Below are positions 18,809-27,656 of a stretch of DNA of 62,415 bases, piece by piece (within the stretch, counting starts at the first letter, position 1; each line of letters opens with the position of its first letter). Under the pieces are notes generated by a model. That model searched no databases. It was not told the DNA's origin and saw only the letters and a program-made list of their open reading frames with translations. Position numbers and translations under genes: made by a program. Source of the DNA: Clostridiales bacterium (GTDB lineage: Bacteria; Bacillota; Clostridia; Saccharofermentanales; Saccharofermentanaceae); NCBI GenBank assembly GCA_017620475.1, contig JAFZQI010000019.1, forward strand, positions 1-62,415, in the 5' to 3' direction.

Positions 18809-19086
18809 CGGCCGGAATCATCATGACGATCTGCTTCTTTGCGGTTTCGGTTATTCTTCTGATACTTGCCTTCGTTTTAGTGAAAGAAAAGCCTCTTTCG
18901 ACCTATATTCGAGTGTCCTGTGCCATTTATATTTCCGGAGAACTGATCACTTTGATCCTGGCACTACTTCGAAGAAGCCTTCCGATGCTGTTCTTCCTGC
19001 TTTGTAATCTGCTGGTTACGACGGTCTTCCTGTTCTCTACAGGCATGCTGATCTGGGCGAACAAGAAGTTTTCCGTCAAACGTTGA
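18805..19086 (+). CDS. small membrane protein of unknown function (93 aa)
   Basis: Three hydrophobic segments (about 5-25, 34-54, 58-84) occupy nearly all of the 93 residues, with Lys/Arg-rich ends. No family is recognised. Translation is coupled to coaE through an ATGA overlap, and the 3' end overlaps the convergent ychF gene by 11 bp. With no dedicated ribosome-binding site it probably depends on coaE translation. Confidence 0.65.
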   Translation: MTAGIIMTICFFAVSVILLILAFVLVKEKPLSTYIRVSCAIYISGELITLILALLRRSLPMLFFLLCNLLVTTVFLFSTGMLIWANKKFSVKR

Positions 19087-20167
19087 ATCGGAAAAGGACG
19101 ACATCTCCATCCTTCATAACATATTCCTTACCTTCGGAACGTACCAGTCCTTTTTCCTTGGCAGCGGTATAGGTTCCGCATGCCATAAGATCATCAAAAG
19201 CAACGACCTCGGCGCGGATGAAGCCTCTTTCGAAGTCGGAGTGGATCTTACCTGCGGCCTGAGGAGCCTTGGTTCCGTTCTTGATCGTCCATGCACGTAC
19301 TTCCTGAGGACCTGCTGTCAGATAGGAGATGAGTCCTAAAAGCTTGTAGCTTGCCTGGATCATCTTGTCTAGACCGGACTGAGACAGGCCGAGCTCCTCA
19401 AGGAACATGGCTTTTTCATCGGCATCGAGCATCGCGATCTCTTCTTCGATTTTTGCGGAAATAACGACACATTCCTCGCCGGAACGGGCAGCAATCTCCT
19501 GGACAGTCTTTACGTATTCGATATCCGGATTCGAAATATCGCTCTCGGCGATGTTTGCAACATAAAGGACAGGCTTTAAGGTAAGAAGTGCCAGATCCTT
19601 TACAAACTCCATCTCTTCCTCATCAAAGGAAAGGGAACGAGCCGGCTTTTCTTCTTCGAGGACCTTCGCGATCTTCTCATAGCAATCGAGTTCAGCCTGG
19701 AACTTCTTGTCTCCGCCTTTCATCATCTTTCTGACCTTATCAAGACGGCGGTCCATGTATTCCATGTCAGAGAGGATCAGTTCGAGTTCGATCGTCTCGA
19801 TATCGCGCTTGGGGTCTGCACCACCGTCCACGTGTACGACATTGGAGTCATCAAAACAGCGAACTACATGTACGATCGCGTCAACTTCACGGATGTTGGC
19901 CAGGAATTTGTTTCCGAGGCCCTCGCCCTTACTGGCACCGCGTACGAGACCAGCAATATCAACAAATTCAATTACAGCCGGAGTGTATTTCTCCGGGTTA
20001 TACATCTTCGCAAGTTCATCCAGACGGCTATCCGGAACGGAAACGACGCCGACATTCGGCTCGATCGTACAGAACGGGTAGTTCGCGGATTCCGCCCCGG
20101 CCTTTGTAATTGCATTAAACAGTGTGCTCTTGCCAACATTCGGTAAACCTACGATACCCAGTTTCAT
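19076..20167 (-). CDS. ychF: ribosome-binding ATPase YchF
   Basis: An Obg-family P-loop ATPase of 363 residues, the standard length. The G1 motif GLPNVGKST is at residues 6-14, G3 as DIAGLVRGASKGEGLG near 69-84, and the C-terminal TGS domain contains the conserved YTAAKEKGLVRSEGKEY stretch. YchF binds ribosomes and prefers ATP over GTP; its cellular role is linked to stress and translation quality control. The ATG at 20167 is preceded by AAGGAGAAAC. It is encoded alone, convergent with the coaE unit and divergent from comM. Confidence 0.97.
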   Translation of the reverse strand: MKLGIVGLPNVGKSTLFNAITKAGAESANYPFCTIEPNVGVVSVPDSRLDELAKMYNPEKYTPAVIEFVDIAGLVRGASKGEGLGNKFLANIREVDAIVHVVRCFDDSNVVHVDGGADPKRDIETIELELILSDMEYMDRRLDKVRKMMKGGDKKFQAELDCYEKIAKVLEEEKPARSLSFDEEEMEFVKDLALLTLKPVLYVANIAESDISNPDIEYVKTVQEIAARSGEECVVISAKIEEEIAMLDADEKAMFLEELGLSQSGLDKMIQASYKLLGLISYLTAGPQEVRAWTIKNGTKAPQAAGKIHSDFERGFIRAEVVAFDDLMACGTYTAAKEKGLVRSEGKEYVMKDGDVVLFRFNV

Positions 20168-20253
20168 ATCTGTTTCTCCTTTGAGTCTTATATCCCTAAT
20201 AAACCCCGATATTATAACACACTGACACTCACATTTACAGAATCGGGGACAGA

Positions 20254-20290
20254 TTCGACAAGCTTCGTCAAATTGTCGAAAAATGTCGAA
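20254..20290. promoter_or_regulatory. TGTCGAA motif cluster between ychF and comM
   Basis: TTCGACAA (20254-20261) and TTGTCGAA (20273-20280) form an inverted repeat. A direct copy follows, so AATTGTCGAA and AAATGTCGAA stand in tandem at 20271-20290 with a 10-bp period. The cluster sits about 65-100 bp before the comM start, probably just upstream of its promoter (TAGAAT at 20323-20328). This suggests a regulator site, identity unknown. Confidence 0.5.
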
Positions 20291-20355
20291 AAAAGGACCC
20301 GAAAGTACAGCCGTTTACGAGGTAGAATGTCGGAAACCGATAGAGGAGGAAGTGT

Positions 20356-21918
20356 ATGAGTCAGCAAGGTTCCCGTAATGCCACGGTTCGTACTTTGTAT
20401 CTTCAGGGCCTGGAAGGTCAGGTCGCTGAAGTGGAAGCATCGATTTTCCCGGGACTTCCGAGCTTCGAAGTAGTCGGACTCGGAGATTCATCCATCCGTG
20501 AAGCGAAGGAACGCGTACGTGCAAGCATCCGTTCCTGCGGATTTGCGTTTCCCAACCAGAGACTGCTTGTGAATATCTCTCCGGCGTATCTTCATAAGTC
20601 AGGATCGTCCTTTGATCTGGCCATTGCGATGGCGATCCTTCTTGCTTCCGGTCAGGTGAGAAGAAATACAGATAAGATCGTGATCTATGGAGAATTGTCA
20701 CTAACCGGTCAGATCCGGCCTGTTCCGGGAGCGGTTTCCAGGCTGCTCTGCCTTGTCAATGAAACGGACACAGAACTGTGTATCGTCCCGGGGAAAGATA
20801 TAGAAGAGGCTTCTCTTCTCGGTGCGAAGGTTCATGGTGTTGATAATCTTACGGATGCGATCCGTATCGTAGAGGGCACAAAGGAAGAATTCCCTGAAAC
20901 GATCGATCAAAAACTTGATGAGACGATTGCCGAACCTTCTGTTGATATTGCCTCTTTACGAGGCCAGCCGGGAGCGGAGAGAGCCATTATTCTTGCTGCA
21001 GCTGGCTTTCATAATATGCTCCTTATGGGTTCTCCCGGAACCGGCAAATCGTTGTCGGCGAAGATCCTTCAAGGAATCCTTCCACCACTGACACGACAGG
21101 AGAAGATTTCGCTTCTTCGGGTAGAGAGTGCACTTTCAGTTCTTCCCAAGGAGAGTATAGCTTCGCGGGAAAGACCGTTCAGGTATGTGCATCATACCTG
21201 TACCCCTTCGGCGATGGTGGGCGGAGGACGCAATGCCGTACCCGGTGAGATTTCCAGAGCGCTGCACGGAATTTTGTTTCTGGATGAGCTTCCCGAGTTT
21301 TCGCCCCAGGTTCTGGATCTTCTCCGGGTACCGATCGAAACCGGAGAGATGAAGATATCCAGAAACAGCTGTACGAATGTGTTTCCTGCGCGCTTTATGC
21401 TGGTTGCGGCAATGAATCCCTGTCGGTGCGGTAAAGCCATGGAATCTCCATCTGAATGCACATGCTCACCTTCAATGATTGCCAGCTATCAAGTGAAAGT
21501 GAGCGGCGCACTGCTGGATCGGATGGATATCTTCTGCTCGCTTCGACATATCACGGAAGATTCTCTTCTGGAGACCATGAAAGGCGACTATGAACCCCAA
21601 AGCCGTATATGGAGAGAAAGGATAGAAGAGATATGGGAAATGCAGTACAGGCGGTGTGATGAAGCAGGAATACCGCGATGCCGCAATGGAGAATGCCGGG
21701 AGGTGAATATCGGAGAACTCTTCCGGCTCGGGCAAAAAGAAATGGAATATGCGGCCATGGTTGCTCACAAGCTTAAGTTCTCCGTACGAGGATTACAGCG
21801 CATGGTGCGCCTTTCAAGAACGATTGCCGATCTGGATGGCAGTAAGGATGTGCTAAACGCGCATATCGTTGAAGCTATGTCTTTCCGCCTGCCGAATTGG
21901 AGAGAGAAAAGAGGTTGA
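20356..21918 (+). CDS. comM: YifB/ComM-family AAA ATPase
   Basis: The 520-residue protein has an N-terminal Lon-protease-like fold (about 1-170), a Mg-chelatase-type AAA+ module with Walker A GSPGTGKS (about 225-232) and Walker B LFLDELPEF (about 309-317), then a C-terminal helical domain. ComM is known in transformable bacteria as a hexameric branch-migration helicase that helps integrate incoming DNA; the family is widespread, so competence is not proven here. dprA follows directly, a natural pairing for DNA uptake. The ATG is preceded by GAGGAGG. Confidence 0.94.
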   Translation: MSQQGSRNATVRTLYLQGLEGQVAEVEASIFPGLPSFEVVGLGDSSIREAKERVRASIRSCGFAFPNQRLLVNISPAYLHKSGSSFDLAIAMAILLASGQVRRNTDKIVIYGELSLTGQIRPVPGAVSRLLCLVNETDTELCIVPGKDIEEASLLGAKVHGVDNLTDAIRIVEGTKEEFPETIDQKLDETIAEPSVDIASLRGQPGAERAIILAAAGFHNMLLMGSPGTGKSLSAKILQGILPPLTRQEKISLLRVESALSVLPKESIASRERPFRYVHHTCTPSAMVGGGRNAVPGEISRALHGILFLDELPEFSPQVLDLLRVPIETGEMKISRNSCTNVFPARFMLVAAMNPCRCGKAMESPSECTCSPSMIASYQVKVSGALLDRMDIFCSLRHITEDSLLETMKGDYEPQSRIWRERIEEIWEMQYRRCDEAGIPRCRNGECREVNIGELFRLGQKEMEYAAMVAHKLKFSVRGLQRMVRLSRTIADLDGSKDVLNAHIVEAMSFRLPNWREKRG

Positions 21919-21923
21919 TACTT

Positions 21924-23093
21924 ATGGATAGAAAACTGGCAGCAGATTTGTTCTGTTCGCTTCTTATGGCGAACCATATAATGACGGGAAAGCAAATCAG
22001 GAAACTGGTTGAAGAAGAGTCGATTCCGTCACTTGAGGATTTCTGGAATGAGCATAAGGAGTATCTTACGCCGGAACGTCTTAATGATGAACAGAATGAA
22101 ACCTGGAATCGGTTCCAGCAGAGCCCGGCGTATCTCCGGTTCGAGGAATATGTGGCTTATGTGGAGGATCGGAATATCTACTCTGTAAACATTTTGGAAG
22201 ACCGGTACCCGAAATACATGAAGCCGCTTACCAACATGCCACTGATCCTTTATTGCAAGGGAGATTTTTCTTTGCTTGATGAAGCTAAACCGAGGGTATG
22301 TATCGTTGGAACAAGGCGTCCTTCGGCTTACGGACGGCGTGTGACTTCAGAGTTTTCAAGGAAACTGGCTATGCATCAGATCGTGATCGTGTCCGGGTTA
22401 GCCAGAGGTGTGGATTCTTATGCCCATGAAGCCTGTCTTGCCGCAGGAGGGAAAACAATTGCGGTTATGCCGTGTGGACTGGATAAGGTGTATCCGAAAG
22501 AGAACCGGGAAATCTTTGACAGGATAGCAGCCGAAGGCCTTCTTATATCCGAACTGGTTCCCGGTCAGGACCCGGTAAGAAAGTATTTCCCGGCAAGAAA
22601 CCGGATACTTGCGGCTATTTCAGACTGTGTGATGATCTCTGAGGCAGGTAAACACAGCGGAACACTTCATACTGCAAGCTTTGCAGCCGCGCAGGGTAAA
22701 GAGGTCTTTGCTGTTCCGAGTATTATCTACTCTGTGACCGCGGAAGGAAATCTCGCATTACTGAAAGACGGCGCGGAAGTGGTTACTGAACCGGAGGATA
22801 TCCTGGCATTCCTTGCTCATGTTGTGTTCTTCCGTGAAATCGGCGAGATACGTGACAGTTACTGTCAGAAACAGCTTCAGAAGAGAATTGAAGAAGATCC
22901 GGAGAATCTGAGCCCGGAGGAAATCAGATGGATCATATATGATATTCTTGCCGATTCTGAGAAGTCTGCGGACGAGATTACGAACGAAAGCGGCCTTCCA
23001 TACAGCATGGTGGCTGCGGAACTGAGCAAGATGGAGCTGGACGGTCAAATATCCCAGGAGGAACAAAAATTTGCTTTGACAATTCGCGTTTAA
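21924..23093 (+). CDS. dprA: DNA-processing protein DprA
   Basis: Loads RecA on incoming single-stranded DNA during transformation. The 389-residue protein has an N-terminal helical region (about 1-85), the Rossmann-like DprA core with GTRRPSAYG near 120 and SGLARGVDSYAHEA near 145-160, then MPCGLDKVYPKEN, and a C-terminal winged-helix-like domain (about 315-389). I chose the ATG at 21924, 5 bp after the comM stop and preceded by AGAGG; an in-frame TTG at 21897 lies inside comM. Gene order comM-dprA-topA-trmFO is conserved in Firmicutes. Confidence 0.94.
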   Translation: MDRKLAADLFCSLLMANHIMTGKQIRKLVEEESIPSLEDFWNEHKEYLTPERLNDEQNETWNRFQQSPAYLRFEEYVAYVEDRNIYSVNILEDRYPKYMKPLTNMPLILYCKGDFSLLDEAKPRVCIVGTRRPSAYGRRVTSEFSRKLAMHQIVIVSGLARGVDSYAHEACLAAGGKTIAVMPCGLDKVYPKENREIFDRIAAEGLLISELVPGQDPVRKYFPARNRILAAISDCVMISEAGKHSGTLHTASFAAAQGKEVFAVPSIIYSVTAEGNLALLKDGAEVVTEPEDILAFLAHVVFFREIGEIRDSYCQKQLQKRIEEDPENLSPEEIRWIIYDILADSEKSADEITNESGLPYSMVAAELSKMELDGQISQEEQKFALTIRV

Positions 23094-23146
23094 TGAATTA
23101 TATATAGATACTGTCAGACGAAAAACCTACGGGAGAATTATTAAGC

Positions 23147-25357
23147 ATGAGCAAGAATTTAGTGATAGTGGAGTCACCGGCCAAGGCGAAGACGATCGGA
23201 CGGTATCTGGGGAAAGAGTATAAAATTGCGGCGTCGGTAGGACATATCCGTGATCTTCCTTCTTCAACGATGGGCGTGGATGTCCGCCATGACTTCAAAC
23301 CTACGTATATCAATATGCGCGGTAAAGAGAAAGTGATCCGTGAACTTAAAGATCTTGCTGCTTCTGCAGAACGTGTATATATCGCAACCGACCCTGACCG
23401 TGAGGGAGAAGCGATCGCCTGGCATATCGCGAAAGTACTGAACATTGATCTGAATGAAGATTGCCGTATATCATTTAACGAGATTACGGAAAAGGCGATC
23501 AAGAACGCCATCATGTCTCCACGTAAGATCGATATCGATCTTGTCAATGCGCAGCAGGCACGGCGCGTTCTCGACCGCCTCGTTGGTTATGAACTGAGCC
23601 CGCTTCTTTGGAGTAAGGTGCGTAAGGGCCTATCTGCCGGACGAGTACAGTCTGTAGCAACAAAACTTGTCGTTGACCGGGAGAAAGAGATTGAGGCCTT
23701 CGTTCCGGAGGAGTATTGGAATATTACTGCTGAGTTAAGCCCTCTGGAGGAGGAATTTCCGTTTAAAGCCAGATATCATGGTGAGAAAAAGAACGGGAAG
23801 ATCGAAAAAGTGAAGGTCTCCAGTAAAGAGGAGACGGATATCCTTCTTGCTTCTCTTTCCGGTGGAGAGTATGCGGTGGATACGATTAAGAAAGGCCGTA
23901 AGCTCCGCCAGCCCTTCGCTCCGTTTACAACCAGTACGCTTCAACAGGAAGCGTCCAGACGTATAAGTTTTACCTCCCGGAAGACGATGAGAGTTGCTCA
24001 GCAGCTTTATGAAGGTGTTGAAATCAGCGGACAGGGACAGATAGCGCTTGTATCTTATATCCGTACCGACTCGGTTCGTGTTTCAGATGAGGCGATGGCT
24101 GCAGCACGCAAACTCATCAGTGAGAAATACGGTGAGAAGTATCTTCCCAAGTCTCCGCGTAAATATGCGAATAAGAATTCGGCTCAGGATGCGCATGAGG
24201 CCATTCGTCCTGCGCATTTTGAACTTGACCCTGAGTCGATCCGTTCTTCTTTGAGCCTGGACCAGTATAAACTCTACAAACTGATTTGGGATCGCTTCCT
24301 GTCATCGCAGATGGCTTCGGCGGAAGTGGATACGGTTTCTCTTGATGTGCGCTGCAATAACTCTATCTTCCGTGCACAGGGTGAGACGATTAAATTCCAG
24401 GGCTTCCTCGCAGCGTATGCAGATATCGCGGAAGATAATGCGGATGATGAGAAAACGAATAAATCCAAACTTCCGGAGCTTCATGACGGACAGGCATTAA
24501 AACTCCTGGATATGAAATCTGAGCAGAAATTTACGGCTCCGCCGGCGAGATATACTGAAGCTACGTTGATCAAAACTTTGGAGGAAAAGGGGATCGGCCG
24601 TCCGTCGACCTATGCTCCGACGATTTCGACGATCCTGGAGAGAAATTACATCGATAAAGATGGAAAGAACATTTACCCGACAGAGCTTGGCAAAGTAGTC
24701 ACCCTTCTTCTTGCCGATAACTTTACGGAGATTGTAGATGTCTCTTTTACTGCTGATATGGAATCCAAACTGGATGAGATCGAAGTGGGGAAGAAGAACT
24801 GGATCCATGTACTTGAGGAATTCTATCCGCCATTCCATGAATTGATATTGAAGGCCGGTTCTGCTGTGTCTAAAGTGAAGATGGAAGAGAAGCAGACAGG
24901 AGAGAAGTGCCCGGATTGCGGAGGCGATCTCGTAATCAAGGAAGGACGTTTCGGTCAGTTTATCGCTTGTGCGAATTTCCCAGAATGCAAGTTTACGCGA
25001 AATATGGAAGTTTCGGTCAAGGGTTCCTGCCCGATCTGCGGGTCCGGTTTGATCTCACATCGTTCGAATAAGTACAAGGGACGTGTTTTCTATACCTGTG
25101 ACAAGAAGGGATCTAACCCGGATTGCGCATTTATCAGCTGGTATCTGCCTGTTGAGGGTCAGAAATGTGATACCTGCGGCAGCTTTATGGTTTGGAAGCG
25201 CTTCCGCGGACGTGCTTATCCTAAGTGTGCTAATCCCGAATGTCCTAAGAACAATACCAGAAAGTCTTCAAAGTCTGAGGGCGCAGAGGCTTCTGCGCCA
25301 AAAGAGAATAAGAGCTCTCGTAAGAAATCCTCTAAAGATACTGCGAAAGAGGAGTAA
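23147..25357 (+). CDS. topA: DNA topoisomerase I
   Basis: Relaxes negative supercoils by transient single-strand breaks. The 736-residue protein begins with the Toprim domain (LVIVESPAKAKTIG, and ATDPDREGEAIAWH near 85). The catalytic tyrosine lies in SYIRTDSVR near residue 305. The C-terminal part holds three four-cysteine zinc-ribbon repeats (about 585-710, starting CPDCGG, CPICGS and CDTCGS), then a Lys/Ser-rich tail. The ATG at 23147 follows GGGAG. trmFO starts 5 bp after the stop. Confidence 0.97.
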   Translation: MSKNLVIVESPAKAKTIGRYLGKEYKIAASVGHIRDLPSSTMGVDVRHDFKPTYINMRGKEKVIRELKDLAASAERVYIATDPDREGEAIAWHIAKVLNIDLNEDCRISFNEITEKAIKNAIMSPRKIDIDLVNAQQARRVLDRLVGYELSPLLWSKVRKGLSAGRVQSVATKLVVDREKEIEAFVPEEYWNITAELSPLEEEFPFKARYHGEKKNGKIEKVKVSSKEETDILLASLSGGEYAVDTIKKGRKLRQPFAPFTTSTLQQEASRRISFTSRKTMRVAQQLYEGVEISGQGQIALVSYIRTDSVRVSDEAMAAARKLISEKYGEKYLPKSPRKYANKNSAQDAHEAIRPAHFELDPESIRSSLSLDQYKLYKLIWDRFLSSQMASAEVDTVSLDVRCNNSIFRAQGETIKFQGFLAAYADIAEDNADDEKTNKSKLPELHDGQALKLLDMKSEQKFTAPPARYTEATLIKTLEEKGIGRPSTYAPTISTILERNYIDKDGKNIYPTELGKVVTLLLADNFTEIVDVSFTADMESKLDEIEVGKKNWIHVLEEFYPPFHELILKAGSAVSKVKMEEKQTGEKCPDCGGDLVIKEGRFGQFIACANFPECKFTRNMEVSVKGSCPICGSGLISHRSNKYKGRVFYTCDKKGSNPDCAFISWYLPVEGQKCDTCGSFMVWKRFRGRAYPKCANPECPKNNTRKSSKSEGAEASAPKENKSSRKKSSKDTAKEE

Positions 25358-25362
25358 CATTA

Positions 25363-26691
25363 GTGGAAAGACCGGAAATCATTATCATAGGTGCCGGACT
25401 TGCCGGTTCTGAGGCCGCTTATCAGGCATCCCGGCTTGGCGTCAAAGTACGTCTCTATGAGATGAAACCGAAACGTAAAAGCCCGGCACACCATAGTGAC
25501 GGGTTTGCTGAACTGGTGTGCAGCAATTCTCTTCGTTCCAACCAGCTTGAGAACGGTGTGGGCCTGCTAAAGGAAGAACTCCGAAGGCTCGGTTCGCTGA
25601 TCATGGAATCGGCAGACAGAAGTGCTGTTCCGGCTGGCGGTGCACTTGCTGTAGACAGAGAAGAGTTTTCCGGCTACATTACCAGGAAGATCCTTGATGA
25701 TCCGAATATCGAGGTCATATATGATGAGATAAAAACAATTCCGGAAAACGGGATTGTAATTGTTGCGACAGGCCCGCTTACTGATGGAGACCTTTATGAA
25801 AGTATCATGACGAAAATCGGGCATCAGGACATGCACTTCTTTGATGCGGCTGCGCCGATCGTTATGGAATCCAGTATCGACCGCTCGATCTGCTTCGCCA
25901 TGTCCAGATATGGAAAAGGCGGCGATGATTACCTCAACTGCCCTATGAATGAGGACGAATACCGCCAGTTTTATGATGCATTGGTTTCTGCTGAGCTTGC
26001 GGATGTAAAAGGCTTTGATAAGGAAACGGTATTCGAAGGCTGCATGCCGATTGAAACTATGGCGAAAAGAGGCTATGATACGATGAGGTTCGGACCTTTG
26101 AAACCGGTCGGCCTGATCGATCCTCGTACCGGGAAAGAACCCTATGCGTGTGTTCAGTTAAGACAAGATGACAGGATGGCTTCAATATACAATATAGTCG
26201 GATTTCAGACGCGCTTGAAGTTCCCGGAGCAGAAAAGGGTATTCCGCATGATCCCGGGATTACAGAATGCTGAGTTTTCCAGGTTGGGAGTAATGCATAG
26301 GAATACCTATATTGAATCACCCAGACTTTTGACGCCCCGATATAATATGCGTGAGGATGAGAAAGTGTTTTTTGCAGGTCAGATCACGGGCGTGGAAGGA
26401 TATATCGAATCAACAGCGTCAGGATATCTGGCCGGTTATTATGCGGCACTTATGGCGCGTAACGAGGAGCCTGTAACGTTCTCGGATTCAACAATGATCG
26501 GGGCCATGGCAGCCTATGTGTCTGATCCGGGCGTAAAGAGTTTTGTTCCGATGAATGCGAATTTCGGACTGATCGCACCGCTTGGATATCGCGTAAAAGG
26601 GAAGAAGAAAGAAAAGTACTTAGCTTACGCGCAGAGAGCCCTGGAAGAGGTTGCTGAGAATCGGATAAAAATGGAGAAGTTTTGGACATGA
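25363..26691 (+). CDS. trmFO: methylenetetrahydrofolate--tRNA-(uracil-5-)-methyltransferase
   Basis: Makes 5-methyluridine at position 54 of tRNA using methylene-tetrahydrofolate and FAD. The 442-residue product has the FAD-binding GAGLAGSEAAYQ motif (about 9-20), the conserved CSNSLRSNQLENGVGLLKEE block near 50 and the GYIESTASG block near the C-terminus. The start is GTG at 25363, 7 nt after GAGGAG. The stop overlaps the next start codon (ATGA). Confidence 0.96.
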   Translation: MERPEIIIIGAGLAGSEAAYQASRLGVKVRLYEMKPKRKSPAHHSDGFAELVCSNSLRSNQLENGVGLLKEELRRLGSLIMESADRSAVPAGGALAVDREEFSGYITRKILDDPNIEVIYDEIKTIPENGIVIVATGPLTDGDLYESIMTKIGHQDMHFFDAAAPIVMESSIDRSICFAMSRYGKGGDDYLNCPMNEDEYRQFYDALVSAELADVKGFDKETVFEGCMPIETMAKRGYDTMRFGPLKPVGLIDPRTGKEPYACVQLRQDDRMASIYNIVGFQTRLKFPEQKRVFRMIPGLQNAEFSRLGVMHRNTYIESPRLLTPRYNMREDEKVFFAGQITGVEGYIESTASGYLAGYYAALMARNEEPVTFSDSTMIGAMAAYVSDPGVKSFVPMNANFGLIAPLGYRVKGKKKEKYLAYAQRALEEVAENRIKMEKFWT

Positions 26692-27560
26692 ATCGTCAAC
26701 CGTTTGAAAAAGAAAAGTGGGAGTCATCCTTGAAATCGAAAGGTTTTTTCCGTTCGTATGGACGAGATTGGGGAAAGGTCTGCGGTTGTAATGCATTGCT
26801 CCTTTTCTCGAACATGATCCCTTTCGTGATCGGGTTATGTATGGTGATGTTTCTCTTCCCGTTGATTTTTCCATCTTTCACTCCGGATGGCTTGCGCGAG
26901 TATATTCTAAACAATGGTATGGCCGATGCGGAAAGCGCAACTGAAGACTCAGTTGCCAATGTGTACTACATGCTATGTATGCTCAGTTCTCTGATGCTGA
27001 GCGGAATGCTTCTTGTGGTCAATGGCCCTTTTTATTCTGCGGTTAGTTTCTATTTCCGTAATATGCTTACCGGTGAAGACTCTCTTAAGAAAGACCTGAA
27101 ACAGGGGCTAAAGGACAATTGGAAGCAATCCATTGTTGTTTCTCTTATCTCGATCGTGATTACTGCGGTTCTTCTGTTTAATATCGGTTACTATCAGAGG
27201 GCAGATATGGGAACAATGTCTCTTGCGGCAAAGTCCTTCTTTTCTGTGCTTTTGGCGTTCTGGTGCTGTATGCAGCTTTTTATCTATCCGCTGATTGCAA
27301 CGGTGGAACTTTCGATTAAGGAGATATACCGTAATGCGACGATTATGGCGGTCAAGAATTTCCCTGTGGCTATCGGGATATTCTTCCTGCAGATCGTGCT
27401 GTTCCTGGTGATCCCGTTTGTTGCCATGTTATCATTCGGTCAGATCGGATATGCCATTACCATGCTCTTATATCTGCTTTTTTCTTTCGGCTTCATCAGC
27501 TATATCTCTATGTACATCACTTGGAAAGCCATTCAGAAGATCATTCAAAACAACGGATGA
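26688..27560 (+). CDS. polytopic membrane protein, possibly YesL/DUF624-like
   Basis: The 290-residue protein has about five to six hydrophobic segments (about 38-63, 95-120, 152-174, 190-215, 228-280) and a hydrophilic N-terminus. The layout of a large N-terminal cytoplasmic part and a Lys/Glu-rich loop after the second helix recalls the YesL/DUF624 group of transporter-associated proteins, but similarity is weak. Its ATG at 26688 overlaps the trmFO stop, so it is translationally coupled. An intergenic gap with its own promoter separates it from the signalling operon. Confidence 0.6.
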   Translation: MNRQPFEKEKWESSLKSKGFFRSYGRDWGKVCGCNALLLFSNMIPFVIGLCMVMFLFPLIFPSFTPDGLREYILNNGMADAESATEDSVANVYYMLCMLSSLMLSGMLLVVNGPFYSAVSFYFRNMLTGEDSLKKDLKQGLKDNWKQSIVVSLISIVITAVLLFNIGYYQRADMGTMSLAAKSFFSVLLAFWCCMQLFIYPLIATVELSIKEIYRNATIMAVKNFPVAIGIFFLQIVLFLVIPFVAMLSFGQIGYAITMLLYLLFSFGFISYISMYITWKAIQKIIQNNG

Positions 27561-27593
27561 TCTGTCATTTCTAGCATCTTTTTGATTTGTTTA

Positions 27594-27628
27594 TTGTACT
27601 TTTACATACAAATACGCTAAAATAGAAT
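27594..27628 (+). promoter_or_regulatory. putative promoter of the FHA/PP2C/protease/kinase operon
   Basis: Two overlapping solutions exist: TTGTAC (27594-27599) with TAAAAT (27618-27623) at 18 bp, or TTTACA (27601-27606) with TAGAAT (27623-27628) at 16 bp. This is the only credible promoter in front of the five-gene run. Confidence 0.55.
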
Positions 27629-27656
27629 AAATTCGTTATAGCGAGGTGTATGCGGA

